64,000 nt of DNA, from positions 2,117,001-2,181,000 of the forward strand of contig NC_010571.1 in assembly GCF_000019965.1 (NCBI RefSeq), written 5' to 3'. The position numbers and the translations under genes are program-made. The stretch's first letter is position 1; every line of letters begins with the position of its first letter. The notes below the pieces were generated by a model. That model worked only from the letters and a program-made list of their open reading frames with translations, was not told the origin of the DNA and searched no databases. Of the stretch, positions 9,006-17,099 are shown one piece after another. The stretch is from Opitutus terrae PB90-1 (GTDB lineage Bacteria; Verrucomicrobiota; Verrucomicrobiia; Opitutales; Opitutaceae).

Positions 9006-10482
9006 GGTGAACGCGTCTGCAGCGCCGGGCGGCAGCGACCGCGGGGACGGCGATGAGTCGGCGGTCGCGGGCTGGGGGCGCTTGCAGCGCTCACTGGCCG
9101 TGCGATTGAGCGTGTGGTTCGCCGCGCTGTTCGCGATCGGGTTCACCGCGATTTTTGCGCTGCTGTTCTGGACGCTGGCGCGTCAGCTCGAGACGCGCGA
9201 GACGGAGGCGCTCGAAGGCCGGCTGCAGCAGTATGCGAGCGTTTACGCCGCGTCGGGACTACAGGGCTTGCGGCTGCGGGTGGCGCAGGACAGCCAGGAG
9301 CCGAACGTCCGCTCGTTGTTCGTGCGCCTCGTCGGTCGCGAGGGCGACGCGATTTGGGGCAAGATTCCGGCGGACTGGATCGAAGAGGAGGCGCGCGCGG
9401 TCGCGGTGCCGGACGGCTGGGGCGGCTGGACGCAGCGCCGGACCTACTCCGTGCGCGTGCCGCAGGACGCGGCGCGCGATCTGGTGCTGGCCAGCCGGGT
9501 GCTGTTTGACGGCCGGCTGCTGCAGGTCGGGCGCACCACCGATAGCCGCGAGGTGTTGCTCGAACCGCTGCGGCGGACGTTCCTGTGGGTCGGCGCGGGC
9601 GTGGTCGTGGTCGGTTTTGGTGCCGGCGTATTTGCCGCGCGGCGCGCGACCAAGCCGCTGCGCGATGTGGTGGCCACGGCGCAGCGGATCATCCGCACCG
9701 GTGCGCTCGACGCGCGTGTGCCGCTGCCGCAGCGCAATGACGACGTGGCGGAGTTGGTGCGCGCGTTCAACACGGTGCTCGACAAAAATGCCGCGTTGCT
9801 GCGCGCGATGCGCGAGGCGCTCGACAACGTGGCGCACGATCTGCGCACCCCGCTCACGCGGCTGCGCGGCACGGCCGAGCTGGCGTTGCAGAACGCGGAG
9901 AACCGCGGGCCGCAAGCCGAGGCGCTGGCCGACTGCGTCGAGCAGGCCGACGACGTGCTGCGGCTGTTGCGTGCGCTGATGGAAATTTCCGAGGCGGAAG
10001 CCGGCATGCTGCGGCTCGAGAAAACGGAGACCGATCTCGCGGCGCTGGCGCGCGATGCCGTGGAACTTTACGCGGACGTCGCCGACGCGAAGTCGGTCGC
10101 GCTGAGCGTCGAGGCGGCGGCTGCCGTGCCGGTGCTCGCGGATGCGACGCGGCTCCGGCAGGCCATCGCCAACTTGATCGACAACGCGGTGAAATACACA
10201 CCGGCTGGCGGCGGCGTCGTGGTGCGGGTGGGGCCGGAGGCCGACGCCGCGGTGCTGAGCGTCAGCGACACGGGCCCTGGCGTGCCGGCGGCCGAGCAGG
10301 CACGCGTGTGGGAGCGGCTCTATCGCGGGGATGCGAGCCGCTCGGAGCGCGGGTTGGGTCTCGGGCTGAGCGTCGTTCGCGCGATTGTCGAAGCGCACGG
10401 CGGACGGGTTGCGTTGCGCAACGCTCCCGAAGCCGGCGCAGTGTTCGAAGTGCGGCTGCCGTTGCGACCGCAACCTTCGTGA
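8983..10482 (+). CDS. Sensor histidine kinase, partner of the upstream regulator
   Basis: 499 residues from the ATG at 8983, preceded by GAGGAG, inside the end of the response regulator gene. Two membrane segments (about 36-60 and 200-222) bracket a ~140-residue periplasmic domain. A HAMP domain follows (RRATKPLRDVVATAQRI), then HisKA with His285 in NVAHDLRTPLTRLRG, and an HATPase domain (NLIDNAVKYTPAGGG, SDTGPGVP, GLGLGLSVV). The layout matches CusS-like heavy-metal sensor kinases. The stop is followed within 10 bases by a perfect 35-bp palindrome. Confidence 0.95.
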   Translation: MSSKPAVEVNASAAPGGSDRGDGDESAVAGWGRLQRSLAVRLSVWFAALFAIGFTAIFALLFWTLARQLETRETEALEGRLQQYASVYAASGLQGLRLRVAQDSQEPNVRSLFVRLVGREGDAIWGKIPADWIEEEARAVAVPDGWGGWTQRRTYSVRVPQDAARDLVLASRVLFDGRLLQVGRTTDSREVLLEPLRRTFLWVGAGVVVVGFGAGVFAARRATKPLRDVVATAQRIIRTGALDARVPLPQRNDDVAELVRAFNTVLDKNAALLRAMREALDNVAHDLRTPLTRLRGTAELALQNAENRGPQAEALADCVEQADDVLRLLRALMEISEAEAGMLRLEKTETDLAALARDAVELYADVADAKSVALSVEAAAAVPVLADATRLRQAIANLIDNAVKYTPAGGGVVVRVGPEADAAVLSVSDTGPGVPAAEQARVWERLYRGDASRSERGLGLGLSVVRAIVEAHGGRVALRNAPEAGAVFEVRLPLRPQPS

Positions 10483-10490
10483 GCCGTGCC

Positions 10491-10525
10491 CCGGCTAGTT
10501 TCACGTAATACGTGAAACTAGCCGG
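10491..10525. repeat. Perfect 35-bp palindrome of the TTTCACGT/ACGTGAAA family
   Basis: 16-bp arms (CCGGCTAGTTTCACGT and its complement) around an AAT loop. It lies between two convergent genes (kinase and copper ATPase). With no T-run it is not a standard intrinsic terminator, though it could act bidirectionally. Its core recurs at 13132-13158, 23976-23994, 24246-24264 and, in variant form, 63464-63492. Confidence 0.9.
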
Positions 10526-10579
10526 TGGCCGCTGCGGCCGTAAATTGTCTCGCGGGCGAGCTGCGGGAGACGCGCGGCG

Positions 10580-12721
10580 CTACAATCGCGCGTGGCGGAG
10601 GCGGAGCGCGTTGGAAACGACGCTGATCGAGCTGAGGCTCATCGCCACGCCGGCGAACATCGGATTCAGCAGCCAGCCAAAAATCGGATACAGCGCGCCC
10701 GCGGCGAGCGGCAGCCCGAGACCGTTGTAGACGAAGGCGAAGAACAGGTTCTGCTTGATGTTGCGCAGCGTCGCCCGGCTGAGGTGCACGGCCTTCACCA
10801 AGGCGCCGAGATCGCCCTTCACGAGGACGAGCCCGGCGCTGTGCATCGCCACGTCCGTGCCGGTGCCCATCGCGATGGCGACGTCCGCCGCCGCGAGCGC
10901 CGGGGCATCGTTGAGCCCGTCGCCGGCGAAGACGACGCGCTCACCCGCCTGCTGGTGTTCGCGAACGAGCTGTTGCTTCCGCTCGGGCGTGACGCCGGCG
11001 TGATAGCCGTCGAGCTTGAGTGTCTCCGCCACGGTCCGCGCGGTCGACTCGCGATCGCCGGTGACCATGACGATTTTCAGGCCGAGCCGGTGCAGTTCGC
11101 GCAGCGCGTCCGGCGTGGTTGCCTTCACGGCATCAGCCAGCGCGATCGAGCCGGCGACGAGGCCATCGACAGCCACTTCAACGACGGTCGTTGCGGCATC
11201 GTGAACAGGCGCCACGGCCGCGTCGCGAGTCGTGTTGGTCACGCGGCCGACGGTCACCGATCGTGAATCGACATTGGCGCGTACTCCGCTGCCGGGTTCC
11301 GCCACGAAGTCGCGCGCGTCAGGCAGCGCGAGCCCGCGATCATGCGCGGCGGCGACGATCGCGCGGGCGAGCGGATGCTCGCTGGCGGATTCGGCGGCGG
11401 CGGCGAACCGCAGCACATCGTCAGCTGACAACGTGCCGAGGGGCGTCACGGCGACGACGCGCGGTTTGCCCTCGGTGAGCGTGCCGGTCTTGTCGATCAG
11501 CAGCGTGGTGGCCGAGGCGAGTCGCTCGAGCGCGGCGGCGTCTTTCACCAACACGCCGGCCTGCGCGCCGCGGCCAATGCCGGTGACGAGCGAGACCGGC
11601 GTGGCGAGCCCGAGCGCGCACGGGCACGCGATGATCAGCACGGCGACGGCGTTCACGAGCGCGTGGATGAATGCCGGCGTCGGCCCGAGCCACCACCAGA
11701 GCGCAAACGTGGCCGTGGCGATCGCGGCGACGGCGGGCACGAAGCGCGCCGATACGCGGTCGGCGAGCCGCTGGATCGGCGCTTCGCTCTCCTGCGCCTC
11801 CTCAACGAGCCGGATGATCCGCGCGAGCAGCGTGTCGCGTCCGACGCGCTCGGCGCGGAAGAGGAACGAGCCTGTGGTGTTGAGCGTGCCTGCGCTCACC
11901 GGATCACCCGGCTGCTTCGCGACCGGTACCGGTTCGCCGGTTAGCATCGACTCGTCCACGTTGCTCACACCTTCGGTGACGGCGCCGTCGACCGGCAGCT
12001 TTTCGCCCGGCCGGACCCGGAGCACGTCGCCCACTTGCACCGCGTCGAGCGGTACGTCGGTCTCGCGGCCGTCGACCACGCGATGCGCCGTCGCGGGGGC
12101 GAGGTTCATCAGCGCGCGAATCGCCGCGTCGGTGCGAGCGTGCGCGCGTTGTTCGAGAATCTGGCCGAGTAGCACGACGGTGGTGATGAAGGCGGTGGCT
12201 TCGAAGTAGAGCGGCACGCCATGCGCGTCGCGCAGCGCCGCCGGAAACGAATCGCCGAAGAGCAGCGCGGCCAGGCTGTAGAAGTACGCGGCGCCCGTGC
12301 CGGTGACCGTCAGCGTGAACATGTTGGGATCGCGCTCGCGAATCGACTTCCACCAGCGCCGAAGGAAGTATTTGCCCGACCAGAAAAACACCGGCGTGGT
12401 GAGGATCGCCTGCAGCCAGCCAGAGAGTTCGGGATCGAGCCGGTGAAACGCTGCCGGCGCGATCATCGGTCCCATGGCGAGCACCAACACCGGCAGGCTC
12501 AGGGCGAGCGCGACCCAGAACCGCGGCAGCAACACGCGGGCGGCGGGCAGGCCCATGTAAACGGGCGCGTCGGCCGCCGCCGCGTTGGCGGCTGGACGAT
12601 CCGTGTGACTGCAGCAGTTCCCGGGAGCCGCGGTCTTTGCGGTGTCGGCGGGAGCGAAAGACGCGGACGACGCGTCGGCGGTCGGTGGCGCGTGGTGGTG
12701 GTGATGGGCGTGTGACTTCAT
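10580..12721 (-). CDS. Copper-transporting P1B-type ATPase (CopA-like) without N-terminal HMA domain
   Basis: 713 residues. P-type landmarks are present: TGEPVP in the actuator domain, the transmembrane metal motif CPC in [22 protein letters not shown] with the phosphorylated Asp, SEHPLA (P1B His-Pro), TGDRESTA, and [10 protein letters not shown]. The last membrane helix carries [15 protein letters not shown], the MSxSS motif of Cu(I)-exporting CopA. The N-terminus has no CxxC HMA domain; instead it is His-rich ([13 protein letters not shown]) with a Cys-Cys pair (GNCCSHTD), probably a substitute metal-binding tail. A small HMA-fold gene is divergently placed just upstream (12895). The role is cytoplasmic copper efflux. 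Confidence 0.93.
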   Translation of the reverse strand: MKSHAHHHHHAPPTADASSASFAPADTAKTAAPGNCCSHTDRPAANAAAADAPVYMGLPAARVLLPRFWVALALSLPVLVLAMGPMIAPAAFHRLDPELSGWLQAILTTPVFFWSGKYFLRRWWKSIRERDPNMFTLTVTGTGAAYFYSLAALLFGDSFPAALRDAHGVPLYFEATAFITTVVLLGQILEQRAHARTDAAIRALMNLAPATAHRVVDGRETDVPLDAVQVGDVLRVRPGEKLPVDGAVTEGVSNVDESMLTGEPVPVAKQPGDPVSAGTLNTTGSFLFRAERVGRDTLLARIIRLVEEAQESEAPIQRLADRVSARFVPAVAAIATATFALWWWLGPTPAFIHALVNAVAVLIIACPCALGLATPVSLVTGIGRGAQAGVLVKDAAALERLASATTLLIDKTGTLTEGKPRVVAVTPLGTLSADDVLRFAAAAESASEHPLARAIVAAAHDRGLALPDARDFVAEPGSGVRANVDSRSVTVGRVTNTTRDAAVAPVHDAATTVVEVAVDGLVAGSIALADAVKATTPDALRELHRLGLKIVMVTGDRESTARTVAETLKLDGYHAGVTPERKQQLVREHQQAGERVVFAGDGLNDAPALAAADVAIAMGTGTDVAMHSAGLVLVKGDLGALVKAVHLSRATLRNIKQNLFFAFVYNGLGLPLAAGALYPIFGWLLNPMFAGVAMSLSSISVVSNALRLRHARL

Positions 12722-12894
12722 ACTCAGGCAGACGGAGACGTCCGCGACATCTTACAGAGATTCGGTGGGGTGTCGCGACGCACGTGCGATTTCTGGCGGT
12801 CAGAAGACCGCCGCAACCGATCCATTCGACGATCGGATATTGCCCCATGGCGCCGCCACCCCGGTCGGGCTAGGTTGAGGAACATTTCCTCACC

Positions 12895-13098
12895 ATGAAG
12901 GCCCTCCGCATCAAAGTGAATTCCGTCCGACCCGACCTGGCACCGCATCTCGAGAAATCCGTGGAGTCGGTGCCGCACGTGCAAGCGGTGCGCGTGGACA
13001 TTGACGACTCCTGCATCGTGGTGGAACACGACGGCGCGGATCCGGAGCAAGTCACCGCCGCGCTGCGCGCGGAAGGGTTCGAGCCGCGGAACGGCTGA
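12895..13098 (+). CDS. Small HMA-like protein lacking the CxxC metal motif
   Basis: 67 residues: MKALRIKVNSVRPDLAPHLE, then KSVESVPHVQAVRVDIDD and VEHDGADPEQVTAALRAEGF. Length and strand order (beta-alpha-beta-beta-alpha-beta, ending with EGFEP) match heavy-metal-associated domains such as CopZ. The loop that should hold MxCxxC reads NSVRPDLAP, with no cysteine. The only cysteine is in DDSCIVV. It is divergent from the copper ATPase with 173 bases between them. It could be a docking or regulatory relic of a copper chaperone, or it may bind another ligand. Confidence 0.75.
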   Translation: MKALRIKVNSVRPDLAPHLEKSVESVPHVQAVRVDIDDSCIVVEHDGADPEQVTAALRAEGFEPRNG

Positions 13099-13131
13099 CG
13101 CGCCGGCGAGCACCCGAGCGCGTGACTGCCA

Positions 13132-13158
13132 CGAGTTTCACGTGACACGTGAAACTCG
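13132..13158. repeat. 27-bp palindrome supplying the stop codon of the sigma factor gene
   Basis: CGAGTTTCACGT, GAC loop, ACGTGAAACTCG. The minus-strand sigma factor reads into it (residues VSRVT) and terminates at a TGA inside it (13138-13140), so the element forms the last codons of the protein. Confidence 0.88.
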
Positions 13159-13722
13159 CCTGGAGGTTGCGACACGCGACGACGGCGGACAATCGCAGTC
13201 GAGGCACGCGCCGCTCGCGCAGGCGCCGCAGAAGGCCTCGAGGCGTTCGCGCAGTTCACCCCGGGCGCGGTGGAGTGTGACGCTGGCCGCGTTGGTCGAG
13301 AGGCCAAGCGCGGCCGCGACCGCGGCCACGGGCTGGTCTTCGAACTCGACGCGCCGCAGCAGTTCCGCGTGCCGTGGTTTAAGCGTGGCGAGCAGCGGCT
13401 CGAAGCACCGGCAAAGCGCCTTTGCGGCCGCGGCGTCGGAGGTCAGGGCGAGCGCGGGATCTGTCGACCAACTCTGCTCCCGCGCCGCAGCCGCATTGCG
13501 CTGTCGCAGGTGATCGACGACCGCATGCCGCAGGATGCCATAGAACCAGGCGGACACCCGCGCCTCGTCGCGTAGTTCGCCGCCGTGTTGCCAGGCCTTC
13601 AGCAGGCTCGACTGCAACACATCCTCCGCATCGGACGCGTTGCCGAGCCGCGAGACGAGGAACGCTTTGAAGACGCCACGCTGCGCCAGCAGTGCGTCGG
13701 TGATCGCGCTCGAGGTGGTCAT
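13138..13722 (-). CDS. ECF-type sigma factor with a Cys-rich C-terminal tail
   Basis: 194 residues from MTTSSAITDALLAQRGVF. Region 2 is DAEDVLQSSLLKAWQHGG with ARVSAWFYGILRHAVVDHLRQ. Region 4 is LKPRHAELLRRVEFEDQPVAAVAAALGLSTNAASVTLHRARGELRERLE. After region 4 comes FCGACASGACLDCDCPP, a Cys cluster seen in a subgroup of sigma-70 proteins and suggestive of metal or redox sensing. It lies next to copper-handling genes, which fits a metal-responsive sigma factor (inference). The last codons and the stop come from a palindromic repeat, so the original C-terminus was probably different. No anti-sigma gene is adjacent. Confidence 0.9.
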   Translation of the reverse strand: MTTSSAITDALLAQRGVFKAFLVSRLGNASDAEDVLQSSLLKAWQHGGELRDEARVSAWFYGILRHAVVDHLRQRNAAAAREQSWSTDPALALTSDAAAAKALCRCFEPLLATLKPRHAELLRRVEFEDQPVAAVAAALGLSTNAASVTLHRARGELRERLEAFCGACASGACLDCDCPPSSRVATSRRVSRVT

Positions 13723-13856
13723 ACGCGAAGCTAACGAGCCGCCGAGGTGCGTCAAAAATTGGCGCGCTCGAATTGGCCCGAGCGACCTGAGAGGAGCGGT
13801 ACACCGCGCGGTCCGCGGTCCGCCGCGGTGACGCTCGCAGCGTGTCCGAGCGACGA

Positions 13857-14828
13857 TCAGGCGGCGTGGGCGAAAGCGGAGCGCGGCGCGAGTCCGTGAC
13901 TCGGACCGTGGATACGATCGCGATATACCGTCGGCGATTCGCCGGCGATGCGGCGGAACACCCGGTTGAACTGCGAGAGCGATTGGAAGCCGGAGGCGTA
14001 GGCGGCCTCGCTGACCCGCACATGCGGGTTGAGCAGCATTTCCTTGACCGTCTCGACGCGCAGCCGGGCGAGGTAGTCGGTGAAGGTGAGCCCTGTGGCA
14101 CGCTTGAACACCTTGCAGAAGTAGAATCCGCTCATGTTCACCGCACGGGCGACGTCGGCCAGCGAGATTTCCTCCGCCTTGTGCTCGGCGATGAACGCGC
14201 GGGCCTTGGCGATGGCGGGCATTTCCGCGGCGGCTTCGCGCACCAGCATCTGGTTGCTCAGCTCCGAAAGATGCTGTGCAAACACGCCGATCAGCCGGAC
14301 CATCGACTCGTATTGTTTTTTCGCGATGACGCGCGTCCCGAAGTAGGCGGCCTCGAGCTTCGCGAGGTCGACGTCGAGCTTCCACTCGGCGAGCTGGCGG
14401 ACGATCTTCTGGAAGCCGGTCTTCGTCGGCGCGCGGAACATCACCTGGCCGGTCTGCAAATGTCCGAGCACTTTTTCTCCCACCCGCACCGGCACGGCGG
14501 ATTCCGCCAGGCCGGCGAAGCATTCGAGCGTGCAGGCATCGTAGCTGGCCTCGGTTTCCATCCGGTGCTGCATGCGCAGGCACGCGGCGCACGACTGATT
14601 GCGCGCGGCCATCAGCGCACAGAACGGATTCACGTTGTGCGACTGGTGCAGCGGCGATTGAAACGAACCGAGTGGTCGGAGCGCGAGGGGCAGGCCGGTC
14701 GCCGACTCGAACGCCTTCACGTAATCGCGGAAAATCTCCGCACGTTCGAGATGGGGAACGATGCTGCGCTGGTGCTCAGCGGCAGCGGGCGCCGGGGTAT
14801 CGGCCAGGGGGAGGGACGTGTGTGGCAT
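13857..14828 (-). CDS. PocR-domain AraC-family transcriptional regulator
   Basis: 323 residues from the ATG at 14828 (a GTG seven codons upstream is also open). The N-terminal half resembles the PocR sensory domain, with its cysteine pattern (SCAACLRMQHRM, then DACTLECFAGLAESAVPVRV and LGHLQTGQVMF). The C-terminal 100 residues are an AraC helix-turn-helix: EISLADVARAVNMSGFYFCKVFKRATGLTFTDYLARLRVE, and VSEAAYASGFQSLSQFNRVFRRIAGESPTVYR. PocR domains sense small compounds. Its position beside the nitrate cluster is suggestive, but no operator can be assigned. Confidence 0.92.
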   Translation of the reverse strand: MPHTSLPLADTPAPAAAEHQRSIVPHLERAEIFRDYVKAFESATGLPLALRPLGSFQSPLHQSHNVNPFCALMAARNQSCAACLRMQHRMETEASYDACTLECFAGLAESAVPVRVGEKVLGHLQTGQVMFRAPTKTGFQKIVRQLAEWKLDVDLAKLEAAYFGTRVIAKKQYESMVRLIGVFAQHLSELSNQMLVREAAAEMPAIAKARAFIAEHKAEEISLADVARAVNMSGFYFCKVFKRATGLTFTDYLARLRVETVKEMLLNPHVRVSEAAYASGFQSLSQFNRVFRRIAGESPTVYRDRIHGPSHGLAPRSAFAHAA

Positions 14829-14974
14829 TGCGTGCGCAGCATACGACACAAAATGCGGCGAGATAATTGGGTTCGCGGCGCGTTCTGACTAGGGATTTTT
14901 CTTACGTCGTCCCCGCGGTTGCGGAAGTCGCGGCCGACGCGGAGATTCTGATGCGCTGGACGAGGCGGAGCGGA

Positions 14975-15940
14975 TCAGGCCACGTCAGGATGATCGGCAG
15001 AATCTGCCGGCACCTCGCCGAAATGCTCGGTCACCGAACGGCAGAGGCCGATGAACGTCTCCTCGCCGAGCGGCAGCCGCCGGCCGCGCAGATAGGCGAT
15101 GCCCCAGGTGCGCCGCAGCCGCTTGCGGCCGAGCGGGAAGCTGACGAGCGCGCCATTCTCCAGTTCGGCGCGGGCCACCCACGGCGCCAGCACCCCGACG
15201 CCGACGCCGATTTTCACCAGCTCCTTGATCGCGTCCATGCTGCCGAGTTCGATGAAATGGCCGATCGTCATCCGCTCCTGGCGAAAATAGTCCGTGACCA
15301 GCCGGAACGTGTAGCTGGCCTTGTTGTAGAGGACGATCGTTTCGGCAGCGAGCGAGCCGGGCGTCGTGCGCTCCTGCTGGACCCACGCGTGCACCGGCGA
15401 GGTGAGCAGCCGCAACTCGTCTTGGAACAGCGGGACGAAATCGAATTCCCCGCGCGTCTCCGGCTGGAGCATGATTGCGAGATCGATCCGGTTGCTTTGC
15501 AGCAGCTCGACCTGCGTGGCGTGATCACCCGGCTCGATCGTGATCACCGATTTCGGGAAGCTTTGCTTGAACTCGCGCAGCACGGTGGGGAGCAGATACT
15601 GGCAGGCGGTGGTACTGGCGCCGACGCGCAGCCGGCCGTGACCCCAGCGCGAGAGCGCGTCGAGTCCGGCACGCGCGGCCTCCATTTCGCGCAGAATTTT
15701 TTCGACGTGCCGCAGAAACTGCTCGCCGGCCTGCGTGAGGAGCACGCGGCGGTTGGCGCGATCGACGAGCCGGCTGCCGACCTCGGCCTCGAGCGCCTTG
15801 ATGGCGTGGCTCACGGCGCTTTGGGTGAGGAACAACTCCTTGGCGGCGAGCGTGAAGCTCTGGCAGCGCGCCAGCGCGGCGAAGGCGAGCAGCTGGCGGC
15901 TGTCGAGTGGGCGACTGGCCGATGAAAGAGCCTCATTCAT
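14975..15940 (-). CDS. LysR-family regulator, divergent from the nitrate cluster
   Basis: 321 residues from the ATG at 15940. The N-terminal winged helix is LDSRQLLAFAALARCQSFTLAAKELFLTQSAVSHAIKALEAEVGSRLV. The effector-binding domain follows (GHGRLRVGASTTACQYLLPTVLREF and LLQSNRIDLAIMLQPE). It is transcribed away from the nrtA-like gene with 73 bases between the starts, the usual LysR arrangement for controlling a divergent operon. It is therefore the best candidate for nitrate- or nitrogen-responsive control of 16014-28338. The effector is unknown. Confidence 0.93.
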   Translation of the reverse strand: MNEALSSASRPLDSRQLLAFAALARCQSFTLAAKELFLTQSAVSHAIKALEAEVGSRLVDRANRRVLLTQAGEQFLRHVEKILREMEAARAGLDALSRWGHGRLRVGASTTACQYLLPTVLREFKQSFPKSVITIEPGDHATQVELLQSNRIDLAIMLQPETRGEFDFVPLFQDELRLLTSPVHAWVQQERTTPGSLAAETIVLYNKASYTFRLVTDYFRQERMTIGHFIELGSMDAIKELVKIGVGVGVLAPWVARAELENGALVSFPLGRKRLRRTWGIAYLRGRRLPLGEETFIGLCRSVTEHFGEVPADSADHPDVA

Positions 15941-16013
15941 GAAATGAATTCTTTGCTCAGCACCAATCGCGCCACGCGCGCCGGCTGGCACGTCGGCGGC
16001 TCAACCGGCGCCG

Positions 16014-17099
16014 ATGACCGATCGTCCTCTCCACCGCACGTCACGCGCCGCTGTCCGGCCGCTCCGGATCGGTTTTCTCGCGCTGACCGACGCGGCGCCA
16101 CTGATCGTGGCGGAGGTGCGCGGGTTGTTTCGGCAGCGCGGGCTCGACGTGGTGCTCCAGCGCGAGGTGGGCTGGGCGACGATCCGGGAGAAAATTCTCT
16201 ACGGCGAGCTCGACGCGGCGCAGGCGCCGGCGCCGATGTTGTGGTCCACGCGGCTGGGGATCGAATGCGCCCCCAGCGCCGTGCTGACCGCGTTCGTATT
16301 CAATCTCCACGGCAGTGCGCTGACGCTGTCCAGCGCGCTGCACGCGGCCGGCGCGCAGGATCCGGCGACATTGCGCAGCCTTGCCCGGAGCCGACGGGGC
16401 GAAAGCCGGCTGACGTTTGGCATCGTCTTCCCGTTTTCCTCCCATCACCTGCTGCTCCGCCGCTGGCTGGCGGCAGCCGGGCTGCGGCCCGAGCACGACG
16501 TGCGGATCGTGGTCGTGCCGCCGGCGCAGATGTTTCGAAACCTGGAGGCGGGCACGATCGACGGCTATTGCGCCGGCGAGCCGTGGAATTCCGTCGCGGT
16601 GCGTGCGGGGCGCGGCTGGTGCCCGACGTGGAGTGCGGCGCAGTTTCCCGGACTGGCGGAGAAGGTGTTGATGGTGACCGAGGCCTTTGCGCGCCACCGC
16701 GGGCGCGAACACGCCGCACTGGTGAGCGCGCTGACGGAGGCGGCGGCGTGGTGTGATGCGCCGGCCAATCGCGCGGAGCTGGCGCGGCTGCTCAGCGGTG
16801 CGGCGTATCTCAACCTCCCGGAGCGAGTGATCACGCCCGCACTGAGCGGCGCGTTCGACTGCGGGTTCGGCCGAATTGAAGCGCTGCCGGACTTTTTGGT
16901 GTTCCATCGCGACGGCGCCAACGCCCCGGATCCAGCCAAGGCGCTCGCGTTGCAGCACGAGCTTGTCTCCGCCGGACTGGTACCGCCGAAGACGGATCCC
17001 CGCTTACCCCGCCAGCTGTTTCGCGAAGATCTCTTTCGCGAGGCGTTCCCATGCACCACTTATGAACTCATCGCGCCATCATGCTCCCACGGGCTCTAG
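16014..17099 (+). CDS. NrtA/CmpA-like nitrate-binding protein without a signal peptide
   Basis: 361 residues. It matches the NrtA/NasS-type periplasmic-binding fold: LRIGFLALTDAAPLIVAEVRGLFRQRGLDVVLQREVGWATIREKIL, GELDAAQAPAPM, FNLHGSALTLS, and PPAQMFRNLEAGTIDGYCAGEPWN. No signal peptide, lipobox or Tat motif is visible: the N-terminus is MTDRPLHRTSRAAVRPLRIG. The protein probably stays in the cytoplasm like NasS, a nitrate sensor that in other bacteria works with the antiterminator NasT. No NasT-like ANTAR gene is adjacent and no ABC permease follows. It is the first gene of the cluster and overlaps the transporter gene by 38 bases. Confidence 0.88.
   Translation: MTDRPLHRTSRAAVRPLRIGFLALTDAAPLIVAEVRGLFRQRGLDVVLQREVGWATIREKILYGELDAAQAPAPMLWSTRLGIECAPSAVLTAFVFNLHGSALTLSSALHAAGAQDPATLRSLARSRRGESRLTFGIVFPFSSHHLLLRRWLAAAGLRPEHDVRIVVVPPAQMFRNLEAGTIDGYCAGEPWNSVAVRAGRGWCPTWSAAQFPGLAEKVLMVTEAFARHRGREHAALVSALTEAAAWCDAPANRAELARLLSGAAYLNLPERVITPALSGAFDCGFGRIEALPDFLVFHRDGANAPDPAKALALQHELVSAGLVPPKTDPRLPRQLFREDLFREAFPCTTYELIAPSCSHGL

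Noticed and set aside
10491-10525. Palindrome considered as an intrinsic terminator for the kinase gene
   Set aside because: No T-run follows on either strand, and the same core is found inside coding sequence, so it is listed as a repeat.
13723-14592. 290-codon upstream extension of the sigma factor frame
   Set aside because: It overlaps the AraC/PocR gene antiparallel in register and has no domain; sigma region 2 follows the ATG at 13722.
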